From the NCBI GenBank assembly GCA_913050565.1, contig CAJWZW010000003.1:1-59875 (forward strand): a DNA stretch of 59,875 nt. Reading direction: 5' to 3'. The translations under genes and the position numbers were made by a program. Numbering within the stretch: position 1 is the first letter of the stretch; the number at the start of each line of letters is the position of its first letter. This stretch comes from an uncultured Synechococcus sp. Its GTDB lineage: Bacteria > Cyanobacteriota > Cyanobacteriia > PCC-6307 > Cyanobiaceae. The notes below the pieces were generated by a model. It ran no database searches and was not told the origin of the DNA. It saw only the letters and a program-made list of their open reading frames with translations. This document shows, in pieces, positions 9,621-19,089 of the stretch.

Positions 9621-11534
9621 TCAAGCTCCGTAAAGCCCTTCGATCAACGCGGCATCACGGGCCGTGATCCGATCACGACGCTGTTTGAGCGTCTGCGTCA
9701 GCAGACCGTTTTCGATGCTGAAGGGCTGAACCAAGACCACCCCGGCCAGACGCTCATCCGCACGGGCACCAGTGCGCTGCTTCAGAAGGGTGTTGCACTC
9801 TTTCATCAGCAATCGCAGCAATGCCGGATCGCCGGGGCTGCCGCCAAGATCCGGCTCAACGGCAACTTCCTGTTCTGCTGCCCAGGCAAGGAGCGTCTCC
9901 GGGCGCGGCACGATCAGCGCTCCAAGCTGACGCTGGTCCTGGCCCACCAGCATCACCTGTTCAATCAGTGGACTGGCCACGAGAGCCTCCTCCAGAGGCC
10001 CGGGTTCGATGTTCTCTCCGCTGCTGAGCACGATCGTGTCCTTGGCCCGACCGGTGAGCGCAACCGTTCCGTCCGGCAGCAGCATCCCGAGATCACCGGT
10101 GTCAAACCAGCCATCAGCATCCAGCACCTTCGCCGTTGCCTCAGGCTTTCCCAGATACCCCCCCATCACCTGCGGTCCACGCACCAGAACCCGACCTCGC
10201 TGACGAAACCCCAGAGCGGCGCCTGTATCGGGGTCCACGATGCGGAATTCCGTGCCGGGCATGGGCAGGCCGGAACTGCCGCGAATGTTGCGCCAGGGTC
10301 TGCGGCAGCTGATCACCGGACTGGTTTCCGTCAGGCCGTAGCCCACCAGCAGCTCAATCCCCACGGCTTCGAAGAAGGCATCGATATGGGGGGCGATGGC
10401 ACCGCCACCACTGATTGGATACAGCAGTTGTCCGCCGCTGAGCTGACGTCGCAACTTGGGCCAGACAAGGGCTGAGGCCAGTGCATGCAGAGGCCAGCGC
10501 AGGGCAGCTGCGGCTGCACCCCGCAACCGGGACAACGAGGAGTCGGCATCGAGCATCAGGCCTCTCGCCCGTCGCAAAGCCAGGCGTTGAGCCGCACTGT
10601 TGCCGAGTGCCGCACGCAGGAGGCGCTGACGGGATGGGGGGAACGTCTTCAAGACATCCTCAAAGCCGGCCTGAACCGACTCCCACAACCGGGGAACCGT
10701 GGCCATCGCGATCGGCTGAACCCGCGGCAGATCCTTTTTGAGCTGCTTGATCGTTGTGTAGGTCTGCGTGCAGGCGCAGGACAGGAAGTAGTAGCTGGCG
10801 CTGCGCTCATAGGCATGCCAGATCGGCAGAACGCTCAGCACCGGAGAACCCGGAGCTGGATAGGCCACGCAGGCCAGAGAGCGCATCTGATGCAGGAGGT
10901 TGGAATGGGTGAGCGGAACTCCCTTGGGCTGGCCCGTTGTGCCGGAGGTGTAAAGCACCGTGGCCACCTGATGTCGTCCATGACTCGAGGTGAGTGAGGG
11001 CTGACCGGCCGCTGATTGCAGAAACGGCTCCCAGCCAAGAACACCGTCAACAGGGTCCCCTTCCAGCAGAAGCACGAATCGAAGTCTTGAGCGCTGCTCC
11101 GCTGTCAGAGCCAGCCGCTCCCACAGCGCGATGTTCTGCACCACGAGCGCTGTGGCGCGGCAGTCTTCAAGGATGTACCGAAGCTCCTCGACGGGGGCCG
11201 CTGCACCGCGAACAGCATCCGCAGCACCGGCACGCATCAGGCCCTGATCGGCCACCAGCCAGCGTGGACTGTTCTCAGCGAACAGAGCCACGACATCACC
11301 GTTCTGCACACCGGCACGACGAAACGCCACCGCCGCGGTGGCAATCCTCTGGGCCAGCTCGCCGAAGCTGAACCGTTCCGGATGCACGGCATGGGGGGCA
11401 TCCACAGCCGTGATGCTGCCGTGGTGTTCGGCCAGCCAGGGCCAGACGGCATCAACGCTGTCGAGGCTCTGAACAAAGGAATGGCGCTGCAAAGCCTGCT
11501 GTTCGCGCGCACAGGGTCTCCAGCTGGCCGTCAT
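9621..11534 (-). CDS. Long-chain acyl-CoA (or acyl-ACP) synthetase, AMP-binding family
   Basis: This enzyme activates fatty acids through an acyl-adenylate. In cyanobacteria the single long-chain enzyme of this type commonly recycles free fatty acids onto acyl carrier protein. The reading frame stays open further upstream, but the ATG at 11534 (MTASWRPCARE) is the sensible start because the extension runs into lipB. Motifs seen are LYTSGTTGQPKGV (the AMP/ATP P-loop), YGLTETSPVIS, and DGWFDTGDLG followed by LTGRAKDTIVLSSGENI. The product is about 637 residues, normal for the family. It starts 31 bases after lipB. Confidence 0.92.
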   Translation of the reverse strand: MTASWRPCAREQQALQRHSFVQSLDSVDAVWPWLAEHHGSITAVDAPHAVHPERFSFGELAQRIATAAVAFRRAGVQNGDVVALFAENSPRWLVADQGLMRAGAADAVRGAAAPVEELRYILEDCRATALVVQNIALWERLALTAEQRSRLRFVLLLEGDPVDGVLGWEPFLQSAAGQPSLTSSHGRHQVATVLYTSGTTGQPKGVPLTHSNLLHQMRSLACVAYPAPGSPVLSVLPIWHAYERSASYYFLSCACTQTYTTIKQLKKDLPRVQPIAMATVPRLWESVQAGFEDVLKTFPPSRQRLLRAALGNSAAQRLALRRARGLMLDADSSLSRLRGAAAAALRWPLHALASALVWPKLRRQLSGGQLLYPISGGGAIAPHIDAFFEAVGIELLVGYGLTETSPVISCRRPWRNIRGSSGLPMPGTEFRIVDPDTGAALGFRQRGRVLVRGPQVMGGYLGKPEATAKVLDADGWFDTGDLGMLLPDGTVALTGRAKDTIVLSSGENIEPGPLEEALVASPLIEQVMLVGQDQRQLGALIVPRPETLLAWAAEQEVAVEPDLGGSPGDPALLRLLMKECNTLLKQRTGARADERLAGVVLVQPFSIENGLLTQTLKQRRDRITARDAALIEGLYGA

Positions 11535-11565
11535 CCGGGCATCGGTTGTGGTTGCGCTACGCCTA

Positions 11566-12261
11566 TCACGCTTCGGCGAACCAGGCCAGATCGAATCGTG
11601 CAGCGATGGCATCCCGCAGCAGGGGTTGAACCTCCGAGGGATGCAACCCCGGCAACCAATCAGCAAGACAGCCCACCTTGCGGCCATGGAGCCCGCAGGG
11701 GGTGATCTGCTCAAACCCTTCCAGATCACAGGAAACATTCAGTGCCAGACCGTGCTGTGTGATCCAGCGCCGGCAACCCACGCCGATCGCAGCCACCTTT
11801 CGGTTGTCGAGCCAGAGCCCGGTGAGCCCTTGCTGCCGCTGACCCTTCAGCCCCAGACGAGCCAGAACGTCGATCAGCACCTGCTCCAGCTCACGCAGAT
11901 ACCAGTGCAGATCGGTCTGATGCCGGCGAAGATCCAGCACCAGATAGGCCACCAGCTGTCCGGGCAGATGGTGCGTCACTTCACCGCCTCGATCAATGCG
12001 ATGCAGCGGTGCCGGCGGCTGAGCCGGATCAAAATGCAGATGCTGGGTGCTGGCTCCCCGTCCCAGGGTGTAACAGGGGGGATGCTGAAGCAACCAAACT
12101 GCACCGGGTGCCTCGGCTTCCTCCAGCAGCCTTTTCTGCCAACGTTGTTGGGCCGTCCAGGCCTGTTCAAAAGGCACCAGGCCGGGCATCTCGAAAAGAA
12201 TTGCGGAATCAGGGTGTGCCAAATCGCCAGCCGCACTTAACTTGCCGATAACAACCGGCAC
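11566..12261 (-). CDS. lipB: Octanoyl-[ACP]:protein N-octanoyltransferase
   Basis: LipB moves octanoate from acyl carrier protein to lipoyl domains, such as that of the E2 subunit encoded downstream. The catalytic cysteine C189 in ITPCGLHG and the partner lysine K155 in NRKVAAIG are present, as are the substrate-pocket segments YTLGRG and [15 protein letters not shown]. The listed start is GTG 12261, only 11 bases from the divergent hibernation-factor gene. A later start cannot be excluded, because the first 20 or so residues are poorly conserved. Confidence 0.94.
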   Translation of the reverse strand: MPVVIGKLSAAGDLAHPDSAILFEMPGLVPFEQAWTAQQRWQKRLLEEAEAPGAVWLLQHPPCYTLGRGASTQHLHFDPAQPPAPLHRIDRGGEVTHHLPGQLVAYLVLDLRRHQTDLHWYLRELEQVLIDVLARLGLKGQRQQGLTGLWLDNRKVAAIGVGCRRWITQHGLALNVSCDLEGFEQITPCGLHGRKVGCLADWLPGLHPSEVQPLLRDAIAARFDLAWFAEA

Positions 12262-12272
12262 AGGAGTGACGC

Positions 12273-12860
12273 ATGAAGTTGCTGATCCATGGTCGCAACC
12301 TCGAGATCACGCCGGCGTTGAGGGATTACACGCAGACCAAGCTCGAACGGGCCACGCATCACTTCGGTGATGCGGTTCGGGAAGCGGATGTCCATCTCTC
12401 CGTGGCTCGCAATCCGCGGGTGCCTCAGCAGACCGCAGAGGTCACGGTGTTTGCCAACGGAACGGTGATCCGTGCCCAGGAGCGCAGCGAAAACCTCTAC
12501 GCCAGCATCGATCTGGCTGCTGGAAAACTGGCGCGTCAGTTGCGTCGCTGGAAGGAACGCCACAGCGATCACCACCACAGCCACGGCCACAGCGCCTCAA
12601 ACACCCCCAGCACCGACGCCCTCAGCGACGACAGCCAGGTGGATGGATCCTTGCTGGATGGACGTGAGGCTGAACTCCCCGACCCGGGAGTGCGTCGCAA
12701 ATATTTCGAGATGCCACCGATGGATCTTGCGGAGGCACGTCAGCAGCTGGATCTCATCGACCACGATTTCTACTTGTTCCGCGATCGCCAAAGCGGACAA
12801 CTCCAGGTGATCTACCGCCGCAACCACGGTGGATACGGCGTGATTCAGGCTCGGGAATGA
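12273..12860 (+). CDS. lrtA: Ribosome hibernation promoting factor, long form
   Basis: This is a 195-residue long-form hibernation factor, which dimerises inactive 70S ribosomes into 100S particles under stress or darkness. The N-terminal HPF/YfiA domain (about 1-95: [26 protein letters not shown]) is followed by a His/Ser-rich linker ([11 protein letters not shown]) and the C-terminal dimerisation domain ([16 protein letters not shown] to the end). In cyanobacteria this family is known as LrtA, the light-repressed transcript. The deoC-like gene and recO follow closely on the same strand. Confidence 0.94.
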   Translation: MKLLIHGRNLEITPALRDYTQTKLERATHHFGDAVREADVHLSVARNPRVPQQTAEVTVFANGTVIRAQERSENLYASIDLAAGKLARQLRRWKERHSDHHHSHGHSASNTPSTDALSDDSQVDGSLLDGREAELPDPGVRRKYFEMPPMDLAEARQQLDLIDHDFYLFRDRQSGQLQVIYRRNHGGYGVIQARE

Positions 12861-12874
12861 TTCACCTCTGAGGC

Positions 12875-13555
12875 ATGGCCGAACGCCCCAAAGAGCTTCC
12901 CGACTTGCACCAAAGGCTTGATCAGGCCGTCCTCGATCCGTTGCTCACGAATGCACAGCTGCTGGAGATGTGCGATGGAGGTCGCCAGGAAGGGGTTCGG
13001 GGCATCTGCACCACCCTTCCGCAGCTGTCCCTGATGCGCGACCGGCTGGGTCGAAGCGACAGTGGTCCACGCCTGATCGCTGCGATCGGTTTTCCCTTCG
13101 GAGCACTGCCAGCCGAACTCAAGCTGGCTGAAGCTGAGTGGGCAGCCGCCCATGGCGCTCAGGAACTGGATGTCGCGCCGGATTTCCATGCCCTGGCCAA
13201 CAACGAAGCCAACCGGTTTTCCGAGGAGATTGCAGCGCTCTGCGACCTCGGGCTTCCGGTTCGCGTGGTGCTTGATATGGCTCGTCTGACGGAGGAGCAG
13301 CTGGGTCTTGCCGTGGAAGCATCCATCGATGCCGGGGCAAGCGGCCTGCAGACCGGCAACGGCTTCGGGCCGCCTTGTCATTCCGCTCAGATTGAGCAGA
13401 TGAAGGCGCTGTGTCGAAACCGCTGCAGCATCAAAGCAGCGGGAGGCATCCACAGCCTGGAACTGGTTATGGAGATTCTGGAGGCAGGAGCCGACCTGAT
13501 CGGCACCACCTCCGCGCCTCAGCTGGTGCAGGCTCTGCGGCGGCCTGCAGGTTGA
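12875..13555 (+). CDS. DeoC-like deoxyribose-phosphate aldolase homologue lacking the Schiff-base lysine
   Basis: A 226-residue TIM-barrel protein clearly related to DeoC, which cleaves deoxyribose 5-phosphate. Landmarks: IGFPFG (71-76), the acidic ELDVAP with D99, and SIKAAGG with K187 (the equivalent of E. coli K201). At the Schiff-base site, where DeoC normally has Lys in a K-T-S-T-G-like motif, the sequence is LQTGNGFG with Q159. Near the N-terminus the usual Asp-His-Thr/Ser-Leu-Leu-Lys pattern reads LDQAVLDP. So it may be inactive as an aldolase or do something else. The stop is immediately followed by the recO start codon, so the two are probably co-translated. Confidence 0.85.
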   Translation: MAERPKELPDLHQRLDQAVLDPLLTNAQLLEMCDGGRQEGVRGICTTLPQLSLMRDRLGRSDSGPRLIAAIGFPFGALPAELKLAEAEWAAAHGAQELDVAPDFHALANNEANRFSEEIAALCDLGLPVRVVLDMARLTEEQLGLAVEASIDAGASGLQTGNGFGPPCHSAQIEQMKALCRNRCSIKAAGGIHSLELVMEILEAGADLIGTTSAPQLVQALRRPAG

Positions 13556-14329
13556 ATGGCTGAGCGTCGATTGGAAGGGCTGGCCCTCAAGGTCGGACCC
13601 CTCGGCGAACATGACCGGCTGCTCAGCCTGCTGAGCGAATCCGAGGGCGTGACACGGCTGGCGGTTCCCGGTGCCCGACGACCGAAAAGCAGTCTGGCTG
13701 CTGCAGCCCCACTCACCCTGTTGCAGCTGCAGGTGGGGGGACGCAGTGGCCTGCCCAGAGTCCGACAGCTGCGCGTGTTGAGGAGCTTCTCAGAACTGGG
13801 GCGGCAACTGGAATCACTGTCTGCAGCGCAGGCTCTGTGTGACCTCTGCCTGCAGATCGCAGCCCAGGATCCAGTGGAGGGTCTTCTGGCGATGTTGCTG
13901 CTGCACCTGGAACGACTCGAACAACGCGCGCAGAGCCCGGATCTGGTGCTGGCCGGCACCGTTCAGGCCTGCGTGCACCTGCTCACCCTCGGCGGCTATG
14001 GACTGCCACTGCAAAGCTGCTGCCTGACCGGCAAGCCCCTGGATCCACCGCTGGGTCAGTGGGAATGGCGCTGCAGTCTGCTGCCAGAGGATGGTTTCGC
14101 CATTGATGCCCAGCCCGGTGCCGCCTTGACCATGAACCCCTCGGAACTGGCTCTGCTGCAACGGCTCATCCGCCCCGACCTGCCCCGACGACGCGACGGA
14201 GAACTGATGGGCCCTCCAGCGGTGTGGCTGCGACTGCTGGCGGTGGTGGAGCGTTGGATCGGCGTGCATCTGAACCGGCGAAGTCGAGCCCTCGCGATGC
14301 TTCGTGAATCTCTTCTGACGGGCACATGA
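13556..14329 (+). CDS. recO: DNA repair protein RecO
   Basis: RecO helps load RecA on gapped DNA together with RecR. The 257-residue product has the N-terminal OB-fold start (MAERRLEGLALKVGPLGEHDRLL, described here by its ends), followed by a helical domain. The four-cysteine zinc finger of many RecO proteins is only partly kept (CC near residue 155 and one later Cys). The ATG follows the deoC-like stop with no gap. Confidence 0.9.
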   Translation: MAERRLEGLALKVGPLGEHDRLLSLLSESEGVTRLAVPGARRPKSSLAAAAPLTLLQLQVGGRSGLPRVRQLRVLRSFSELGRQLESLSAAQALCDLCLQIAAQDPVEGLLAMLLLHLERLEQRAQSPDLVLAGTVQACVHLLTLGGYGLPLQSCCLTGKPLDPPLGQWEWRCSLLPEDGFAIDAQPGAALTMNPSELALLQRLIRPDLPRRRDGELMGPPAVWLRLLAVVERWIGVHLNRRSRALAMLRESLLTGT

Positions 14330-14357
14330 GCCAACATGGCCGCGACGCAACGCCTCC

Positions 14358-15737
14358 TTGAGCGGACCGACCCTTTCCTCACCCGAACCCGCCCTGCCCA
14401 CAGGAAGCAATCCTGAAGGCAGCCGCGGCCTGCAGGCTGTTCTGAAGCTGAACGACTTCCGCAAGCTCTGGCTGGGCCAGATCTTCTCTCAGCTGGCGGA
14501 CAAGTTCTACATCGTGCTGATGGTGTTCCTGATCGATCAGCACCTGCTGCTGATGGGAGAGGGCAGCGGAGTTCTGGCCGATATGGCCTCCGGGTACGGG
14601 CTGGACATCAGCACCCGCACCAAGGTGATCACGCTTCTGGCCACAGGCATCTTCGTGGCCAACACCATCCCGGCGATGGTGCTGGGAACGGTCGCCGGCG
14701 TCTGGGCTGACCGCTGGCCGAAACGCCGGGTGATGGTGGCCTCCAACGCGTTGCGCGCCCTGATGGTGCTGTTTGCACCGATTTGCCTTCTGCCCGGCCC
14801 CACCTGGCTTGGGCTGCCCTGGGGCTACTGGGGACTGATCGGCATGACCCTGATTGAGTCAGTCCTCACGCAGTTCTTTGCCCCCGCCGAGCAAGCAACC
14901 ATCCCCCTGGTGGTTCCTCGGCAGCACCTGCTGGCGGCGAATTCCCTCTATCAGGCCACCAGCATGGGCGCGACGATTCTCGGTTTCGCGCTGGGCGAAC
15001 CGATCCTGAGAGCTCTGCATCACGGTCTGCTGATGATCGGGATCGATGGGGGGGAATTCCTGCTGCTTCCGCTTTGTTATGGCCTGGCGGCGGTCAGCAT
15101 CACGCGACTGAGCCTGGAAGAAGCACCGAAGCCGCCCTCCACCACATCGGTATGGACGGAGATCGGTGAGGGGCTTCAGGTGCTGAAACAGGTGCCGTCC
15201 GTCCGCGGCGCAATGCTGCATCTGGTTCTGCTGTACAGCCTTCTTGCTGCCCTTTACGTCCTTGCACTGCAGCTGGCGGCCCTGATCGACAGTCTCGGGC
15301 CATCAGGTTTTGGGGCACTTCTCGCCATGAGCGGCGTCGGTATGGCCATCGGCGCGGTGGTGATCGCCCAGGCCGGGCATCGCTTCAGCCGTAGACGATT
15401 GAGTGCAACCGGACTCGGCACGATCACCTGGACCCTGGTGCTGCTCAGCCAACTGAGGGGCTCCCTGGGATTCACCCTCGGCCTGTGTGGAATTCTGGGC
15501 GTCGGTGCAGCTCTGGTGGCCATCCCGGCTCAGACCACGATTCAGGAGGAAACACCGGAATCCGAAAGAGGCCGTGTTTTCGGACTGCAGAACAACCTGA
15601 TCAACATCGCGCTGAGTTTGCCGCTTGTGCTCGCGGGAACCCTGGTGAGCAGCATCGGTCTGCAGCCGGTCCTGCTTCTGCTGGCGGGCCTTGCTCTGAC
15701 GGCCGCATTACTAGAAAGACCATGGCAGCGCTGCTAG
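14358..15737 (+). CDS. MFS transporter
   Basis: A 459-residue major facilitator protein with 12 predicted spans. The loop GVWADRWPKRRVM between spans 2 and 3 is the family signature. A second repeat follows the central loop near residue 255, and SERGRVFG appears near residue 395. The best start is TTG at 14358; no in-frame ATG gives the full N-terminus. The substrate cannot be read from the sequence. It lies between recO and a glycosyltransferase gene on the same strand. Confidence 0.85.
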   Translation: MSGPTLSSPEPALPTGSNPEGSRGLQAVLKLNDFRKLWLGQIFSQLADKFYIVLMVFLIDQHLLLMGEGSGVLADMASGYGLDISTRTKVITLLATGIFVANTIPAMVLGTVAGVWADRWPKRRVMVASNALRALMVLFAPICLLPGPTWLGLPWGYWGLIGMTLIESVLTQFFAPAEQATIPLVVPRQHLLAANSLYQATSMGATILGFALGEPILRALHHGLLMIGIDGGEFLLLPLCYGLAAVSITRLSLEEAPKPPSTTSVWTEIGEGLQVLKQVPSVRGAMLHLVLLYSLLAALYVLALQLAALIDSLGPSGFGALLAMSGVGMAIGAVVIAQAGHRFSRRRLSATGLGTITWTLVLLSQLRGSLGFTLGLCGILGVGAALVAIPAQTTIQEETPESERGRVFGLQNNLINIALSLPLVLAGTLVSSIGLQPVLLLLAGLALTAALLERPWQRC

Positions 15738-15753
15738 TTTTTGCATTCGCCTG

Positions 15754-15760
15754 AGGAGGA
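15754..15760 (+). promoter_or_regulatory. Strong Shine-Dalgarno site for the glycosyltransferase gene
   Basis: AGGAGGA lies nine bases before the TTG at 15770. Such a complete ribosome binding site is rare in this window, and it supports TTG as the real start. Confidence 0.8.
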
Positions 15761-15769
15761 TCCTCAAGC

Positions 15770-16942
15770 TTGGTTCAAATTGCCTGGCTGGGAAAAAAAT
15801 CACCGTTTTGCGGGAATGTCTCCTACGGGCTCAGCACGACAGAGGCCTTGCGCAACAGAGGCCACCAGACGCATTTCATTCATTTCGACAACCCTCGCGA
15901 TCCGGAAAGCCCCGCCACCTCCCTGCTGGCCAACGACCCGGATGTGAGCCTGCCCTATCTGGTGAAGTCGCAGGTTTACACCATTCCCTCCCCAAGGGCT
16001 CAACGGGAATTACGGGAGTCGCTGGAGCGTCTGAAACCGGACATCGTCCACGCCAGTCTCACGCTTTCACCACTGGATTTCAGGCTTCCGGAACTCTGCC
16101 AGCAACTTGAGGTTCCCCTCGTTGCGACATTTCACCCGCCCTTCGATGCTGGCCTGCGCAACATCACGGCCGGTACCCAGCAGCTCACCTATCAGCTGTA
16201 TGCCCCTGCACTGGCGAAATACGACCGGGTGATTGTGTTCTCCGAGCTGCAGGCCGATGTGCTGGTGCGTCTTGGGGTACCGGAAAGCCGACTGGTGGTG
16301 ATTCCCAACGGCGTGGATATCAATCGCTGGTCTCCGGCGATTCCGAGCTGCCCCTCCCCCATGCTCCAGAACGTTCGGGAACGAATCGGCACCAAACGAA
16401 TCTTTCTTTATGTGGGGCGTCTGGCCACTGAAAAGAATGTGGAAGCTCTGCTTCAGGCCTGGCGGATAGCGGATCCCGGCGACAGCTGCCTGGTGATTGT
16501 GGGGGATGGCCCGCTGCGCAGCAGCCTGATCAATCAATACGACGATGCATCCGTGATCTGGTGGGGTTATGAGCCCGACCAGAGCACACGCATTGCCCTG
16601 ATGCAGTGTGCAGAAGTCTTCGTTCTTCCCAGCCTCGTGGAGGGGCTGTCCCTGGCACTGCTGGAAGCGATGGCCTGTGGAACCGCCTGTATCGCCACGG
16701 ATGCCGGAGCCGATGGTGAAGTGCTGAATGACGGGGCGGGGATCGTGCTGAGCACGCAGGGGGTGACCTCGCAGCTGCGCACCCTTCTGCCGGTGTTGCT
16801 GGAACAACCTGTTCTGACGGCGGAACTGGGCCGCAAAGCCCGAGAAAGGGTCCTGGATCGCTACACCATTGATCGCAACATCGACGCCATCGAAACGGTT
16901 TACGCCTCCCTGCTCACCCAGTCACCGGTTCAGGCTGCCTGA
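15770..16942 (+). CDS. GT4-family glycosyltransferase
   Basis: A 390-residue GT-B glycosyltransferase. The N-terminal acceptor domain starts VQIAWLGKKSPFCGNVSYG. The C-terminal donor domain has YVGRLATEKNVEALLQAW, VIVGDGPL and the EGLSLALLEAMACG motif, where two glutamates bind the nucleotide sugar. It starts at TTG, supported by a strong ribosome binding site. Donor and acceptor are unknown. Some cyanobacterial relatives make sulfolipid (SqdX) or cell-envelope glycans, but I cannot assign either. It converges on proC with one base between the stop codons. Confidence 0.88.
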   Translation: MVQIAWLGKKSPFCGNVSYGLSTTEALRNRGHQTHFIHFDNPRDPESPATSLLANDPDVSLPYLVKSQVYTIPSPRAQRELRESLERLKPDIVHASLTLSPLDFRLPELCQQLEVPLVATFHPPFDAGLRNITAGTQQLTYQLYAPALAKYDRVIVFSELQADVLVRLGVPESRLVVIPNGVDINRWSPAIPSCPSPMLQNVRERIGTKRIFLYVGRLATEKNVEALLQAWRIADPGDSCLVIVGDGPLRSSLINQYDDASVIWWGYEPDQSTRIALMQCAEVFVLPSLVEGLSLALLEAMACGTACIATDAGADGEVLNDGAGIVLSTQGVTSQLRTLLPVLLEQPVLTAELGRKARERVLDRYTIDRNIDAIETVYASLLTQSPVQAA

Positions 16943-16943
16943 T

Positions 16944-17756
16944 TCAGGCCAGTTCTCTGCTGCGTTCCGCTGCAGCAATGACGGCTTCCATCAGGGCCGA
17001 ACGCAACCCTCCTCGCTCAAGGGCACGAACGCCGGCGATGGTTGTCCCTCCTGGGGAGGTGACCATATCTTTCAACGTTGCAGGATGCAGCTGACGCTGA
17101 TCCAGCAGTGCCGCGGATCCAGCCAGGGTTCGATGGGCCAGACGATGGGCCAGATCACGGGGCAATCCCGCTGCCACAGCACCATCGGCCATCGCTTCGG
17201 CCACGAGAGCGACAAAGGCCGGACCCGATGATGTGAGTGCCAGAAAGGCATCGAGTTTCTCTTCGGGCAGCTCCAAAACCTCTCCAACGCCGGCAAAGAG
17301 GTCCTGAACGTTCTGACGCTGAGGCGGGGAGATGTTCTCTCCCCAGGCAAGGGCCGTGAGTCCCTGACCCACCAGTGACGGAGTGTTCGGCACAGCACGG
17401 ACCACCCGGTGGCCTGGAAACAAACGCTGCAACCGCGACAGGTTGACTCCCGCCAGGACAGACACCAGGAGTGGGGAACCGCTCACCGGTGGGAGTGAGG
17501 CGGCCGCAGACTCAACCTGCTGCGGTTTGATCGCCAGCAGCTGCAGGGGAGCTGTCCAGACATCCACTGCTTCAGCCGATCCAGCGGCGTGAATCACGCA
17601 CTGGCGGAAAGCACTTTGCTGCAACGCTGCAGCCGACTCAGGCTGACCGACAACAGCCGTCACCTGATCCGGCGCAATGGAGCCAGCTGCGAGCAGAGGT
17701 TCAATCAGGGCCTGAGCCATGCGGCCCAGACCGATCACACCGATTGAGGGAGACAC
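16944..17756 (-). CDS. proC: Pyrroline-5-carboxylate reductase
   Basis: This is the last step of proline synthesis, the NADPH-dependent reduction of pyrroline-5-carboxylate. The Rossmann start IGVIGLGRMAQALIE, the segment VRAVPNTPSLVGQGLTAL, and the C-terminal DMVTSPGGTTIAGV motif are all present. It is 270 residues with a GTG start at 17756. It is the last gene of the pipX-pipY-sepF-proC run. Confidence 0.96.
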   Translation of the reverse strand: MSPSIGVIGLGRMAQALIEPLLAAGSIAPDQVTAVVGQPESAAALQQSAFRQCVIHAAGSAEAVDVWTAPLQLLAIKPQQVESAAASLPPVSGSPLLVSVLAGVNLSRLQRLFPGHRVVRAVPNTPSLVGQGLTALAWGENISPPQRQNVQDLFAGVGEVLELPEEKLDAFLALTSSGPAFVALVAEAMADGAVAAGLPRDLAHRLAHRTLAGSAALLDQRQLHPATLKDMVTSPGGTTIAGVRALERGGLRSALMEAVIAAAERSRELA

Positions 17757-17765
17757 GCCCGGGCC

Positions 17766-18332
17766 TCAGAGTGCAGCGGCGCCCCAGGCCGGCGAAGGCG
17801 CTGCAGCGACTTCGGGCTGCTCGGCCACATCCGCTTCACGGCTGACAACGGTCGGAGAAGACGTCTCTTCCTGACTGGTGTTGGTGACGGTGACACAGCT
17901 GGGGGCGAAGAGGAAGATGCTCTCGCCCACCCGCTCCTGGTGGCCATCAATGGCGAAGGTGCCACCAGCAACGAAATCAACCGCTCTCTGGGCCTGATCC
18001 GGTTCCATCATCGTGAGATTGAGGATCACCGTTTTGCGCTCGCGCAGGGCCTGAATGGCACGTGGCATCTCATCGAAGCTGCGGGGCTCCATGAGGTTGA
18101 CCTCCGCCGCAGCCGAGCTGATGCCGGGCATGCCGATCACATTGGAACCTGGCAGGCTGTCGCCGAGGTCAAAGGGATTGCTGTCGCCAATGGTGGCCAG
18201 GGCACCACCGTCGGCCTGGGCAGCCCGCTGGTCCTGCTCCACTTGATCATCGTCGTAAACCAAATCATCCAGATCGCCATCGAGATAGTCGTCACCGGCG
18301 ACGACGGCACGCAGGCGGGAAATGAGCGACAC
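17766..18332 (-). CDS. sepF: Cell division protein SepF
   Basis: SepF binds FtsZ and the membrane to assemble the division septum. The N-terminal helix [13 protein letters not shown] is the predicted membrane anchor, followed by an acidic disordered linker. The conserved core, from about residue 80, contains [27 protein letters not shown] and [21 protein letters not shown] (described in parts). The tail is Ala/Glu-rich. The GTG start at 18332 is supported by AGAGGA about eight bases upstream. It is 188 residues. Confidence 0.95.
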   Translation of the reverse strand: MSLISRLRAVVAGDDYLDGDLDDLVYDDDQVEQDQRAAQADGGALATIGDSNPFDLGDSLPGSNVIGMPGISSAAAEVNLMEPRSFDEMPRAIQALRERKTVILNLTMMEPDQAQRAVDFVAGGTFAIDGHQERVGESIFLFAPSCVTVTNTSQEETSSPTVVSREADVAEQPEVAAAPSPAWGAAAL

Positions 18333-18423
18333 CTTGAAATTCCTCTCAGGCTGAGACGTGGTGGGCTCCCGGGAACAGGGAAACCTATGACCTTGGATAA
18401 CGTTTCAGCCAATCCTCAGCAAG

Positions 18424-19086
18424 TCAGCCCATGGCCGGCGCTGATACCGGCCGAGCCCCGAACAGTGCTGATCCCAGGCGCAACCAGGTGCTGCCGGCAG
18501 CGGTGGCATCACGCCAGTCACCACTCATCCCCATCGAACAGTCCGGCAAACCCAGGTGGTCCGCCAGATGGCGGCACTCGCTGAACAACGCCCGCCGATC
18601 CATGACAGGGCAATCAAACGGGGCCATGGTCATCAACCCGACAACCCGCATGGCAGGGAGGGTTGAAAGCTCCGCCCACACGTTTTGAAGATGATCGGCG
18701 TCGAAGCCACCCTTGCTCGGATCGGGCCGAAGCTTCACCTGGAGCAGTACAGAGGGGGACACCTCCTCCTCGGAGGCGATGCGCGACACACGCCTGGCCA
18801 GCTCCAGGGAGTCAACGGAATGAATGACTGAGAAGGCCTTCACCACGGGGCGAACCTTGTTGCTCTGCAGGCGTCCGATGAAATGCCATTCGATCTCGAG
18901 GTCCGCCAGGTCGTTTTGTTTCGGCAAAGCTTCCTGAAGCCGACTCTCCCCAAAGGCCCGCTGACCCAGCAGGGCCAGTGCTCGGATCGAACTGGATGGA
19001 TGCCCCTTGCTGACGGCAAGAAGGCGGGCGGATGCAGGCAGCTCCTCCCGCAGATTCCTCCAGCGTTCGGCGAGAGAACTGGTCAA
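18424..19086 (-). CDS. pipY: PLP-homeostasis protein PipY (YggS/PLPBP family)
   Basis: A 220-residue single-domain PLP-binding protein of the YggS family, involved in vitamin B6 and amino-acid homeostasis. The PLP lysine is K27 in LLAVSKGHP. Other landmarks are FGESRLQEALPK, WHFIGRLQSNK, and MGMSGDWRDA near the C-terminus, which binds the cofactor phosphate. It starts at TTG 19086, three bases after the pipX stop. The pipX-pipY pair is a known cyanobacterial operon. Confidence 0.94.
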   Translation of the reverse strand: MTSSLAERWRNLREELPASARLLAVSKGHPSSSIRALALLGQRAFGESRLQEALPKQNDLADLEIEWHFIGRLQSNKVRPVVKAFSVIHSVDSLELARRVSRIASEEEVSPSVLLQVKLRPDPSKGGFDADHLQNVWAELSTLPAMRVVGLMTMAPFDCPVMDRRALFSECRHLADHLGLPDCSMGMSGDWRDATAAGSTWLRLGSALFGARPVSAPAMG

Positions 19087-19089
19087 GGC

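Noticed and set aside
11535-11738. Upstream extension of the acyl-CoA synthetase
   Set aside because: The extra residues overlap lipB, are Arg/Pro/Cys-rich and unlike the family start; the ATG at 11534 is better.
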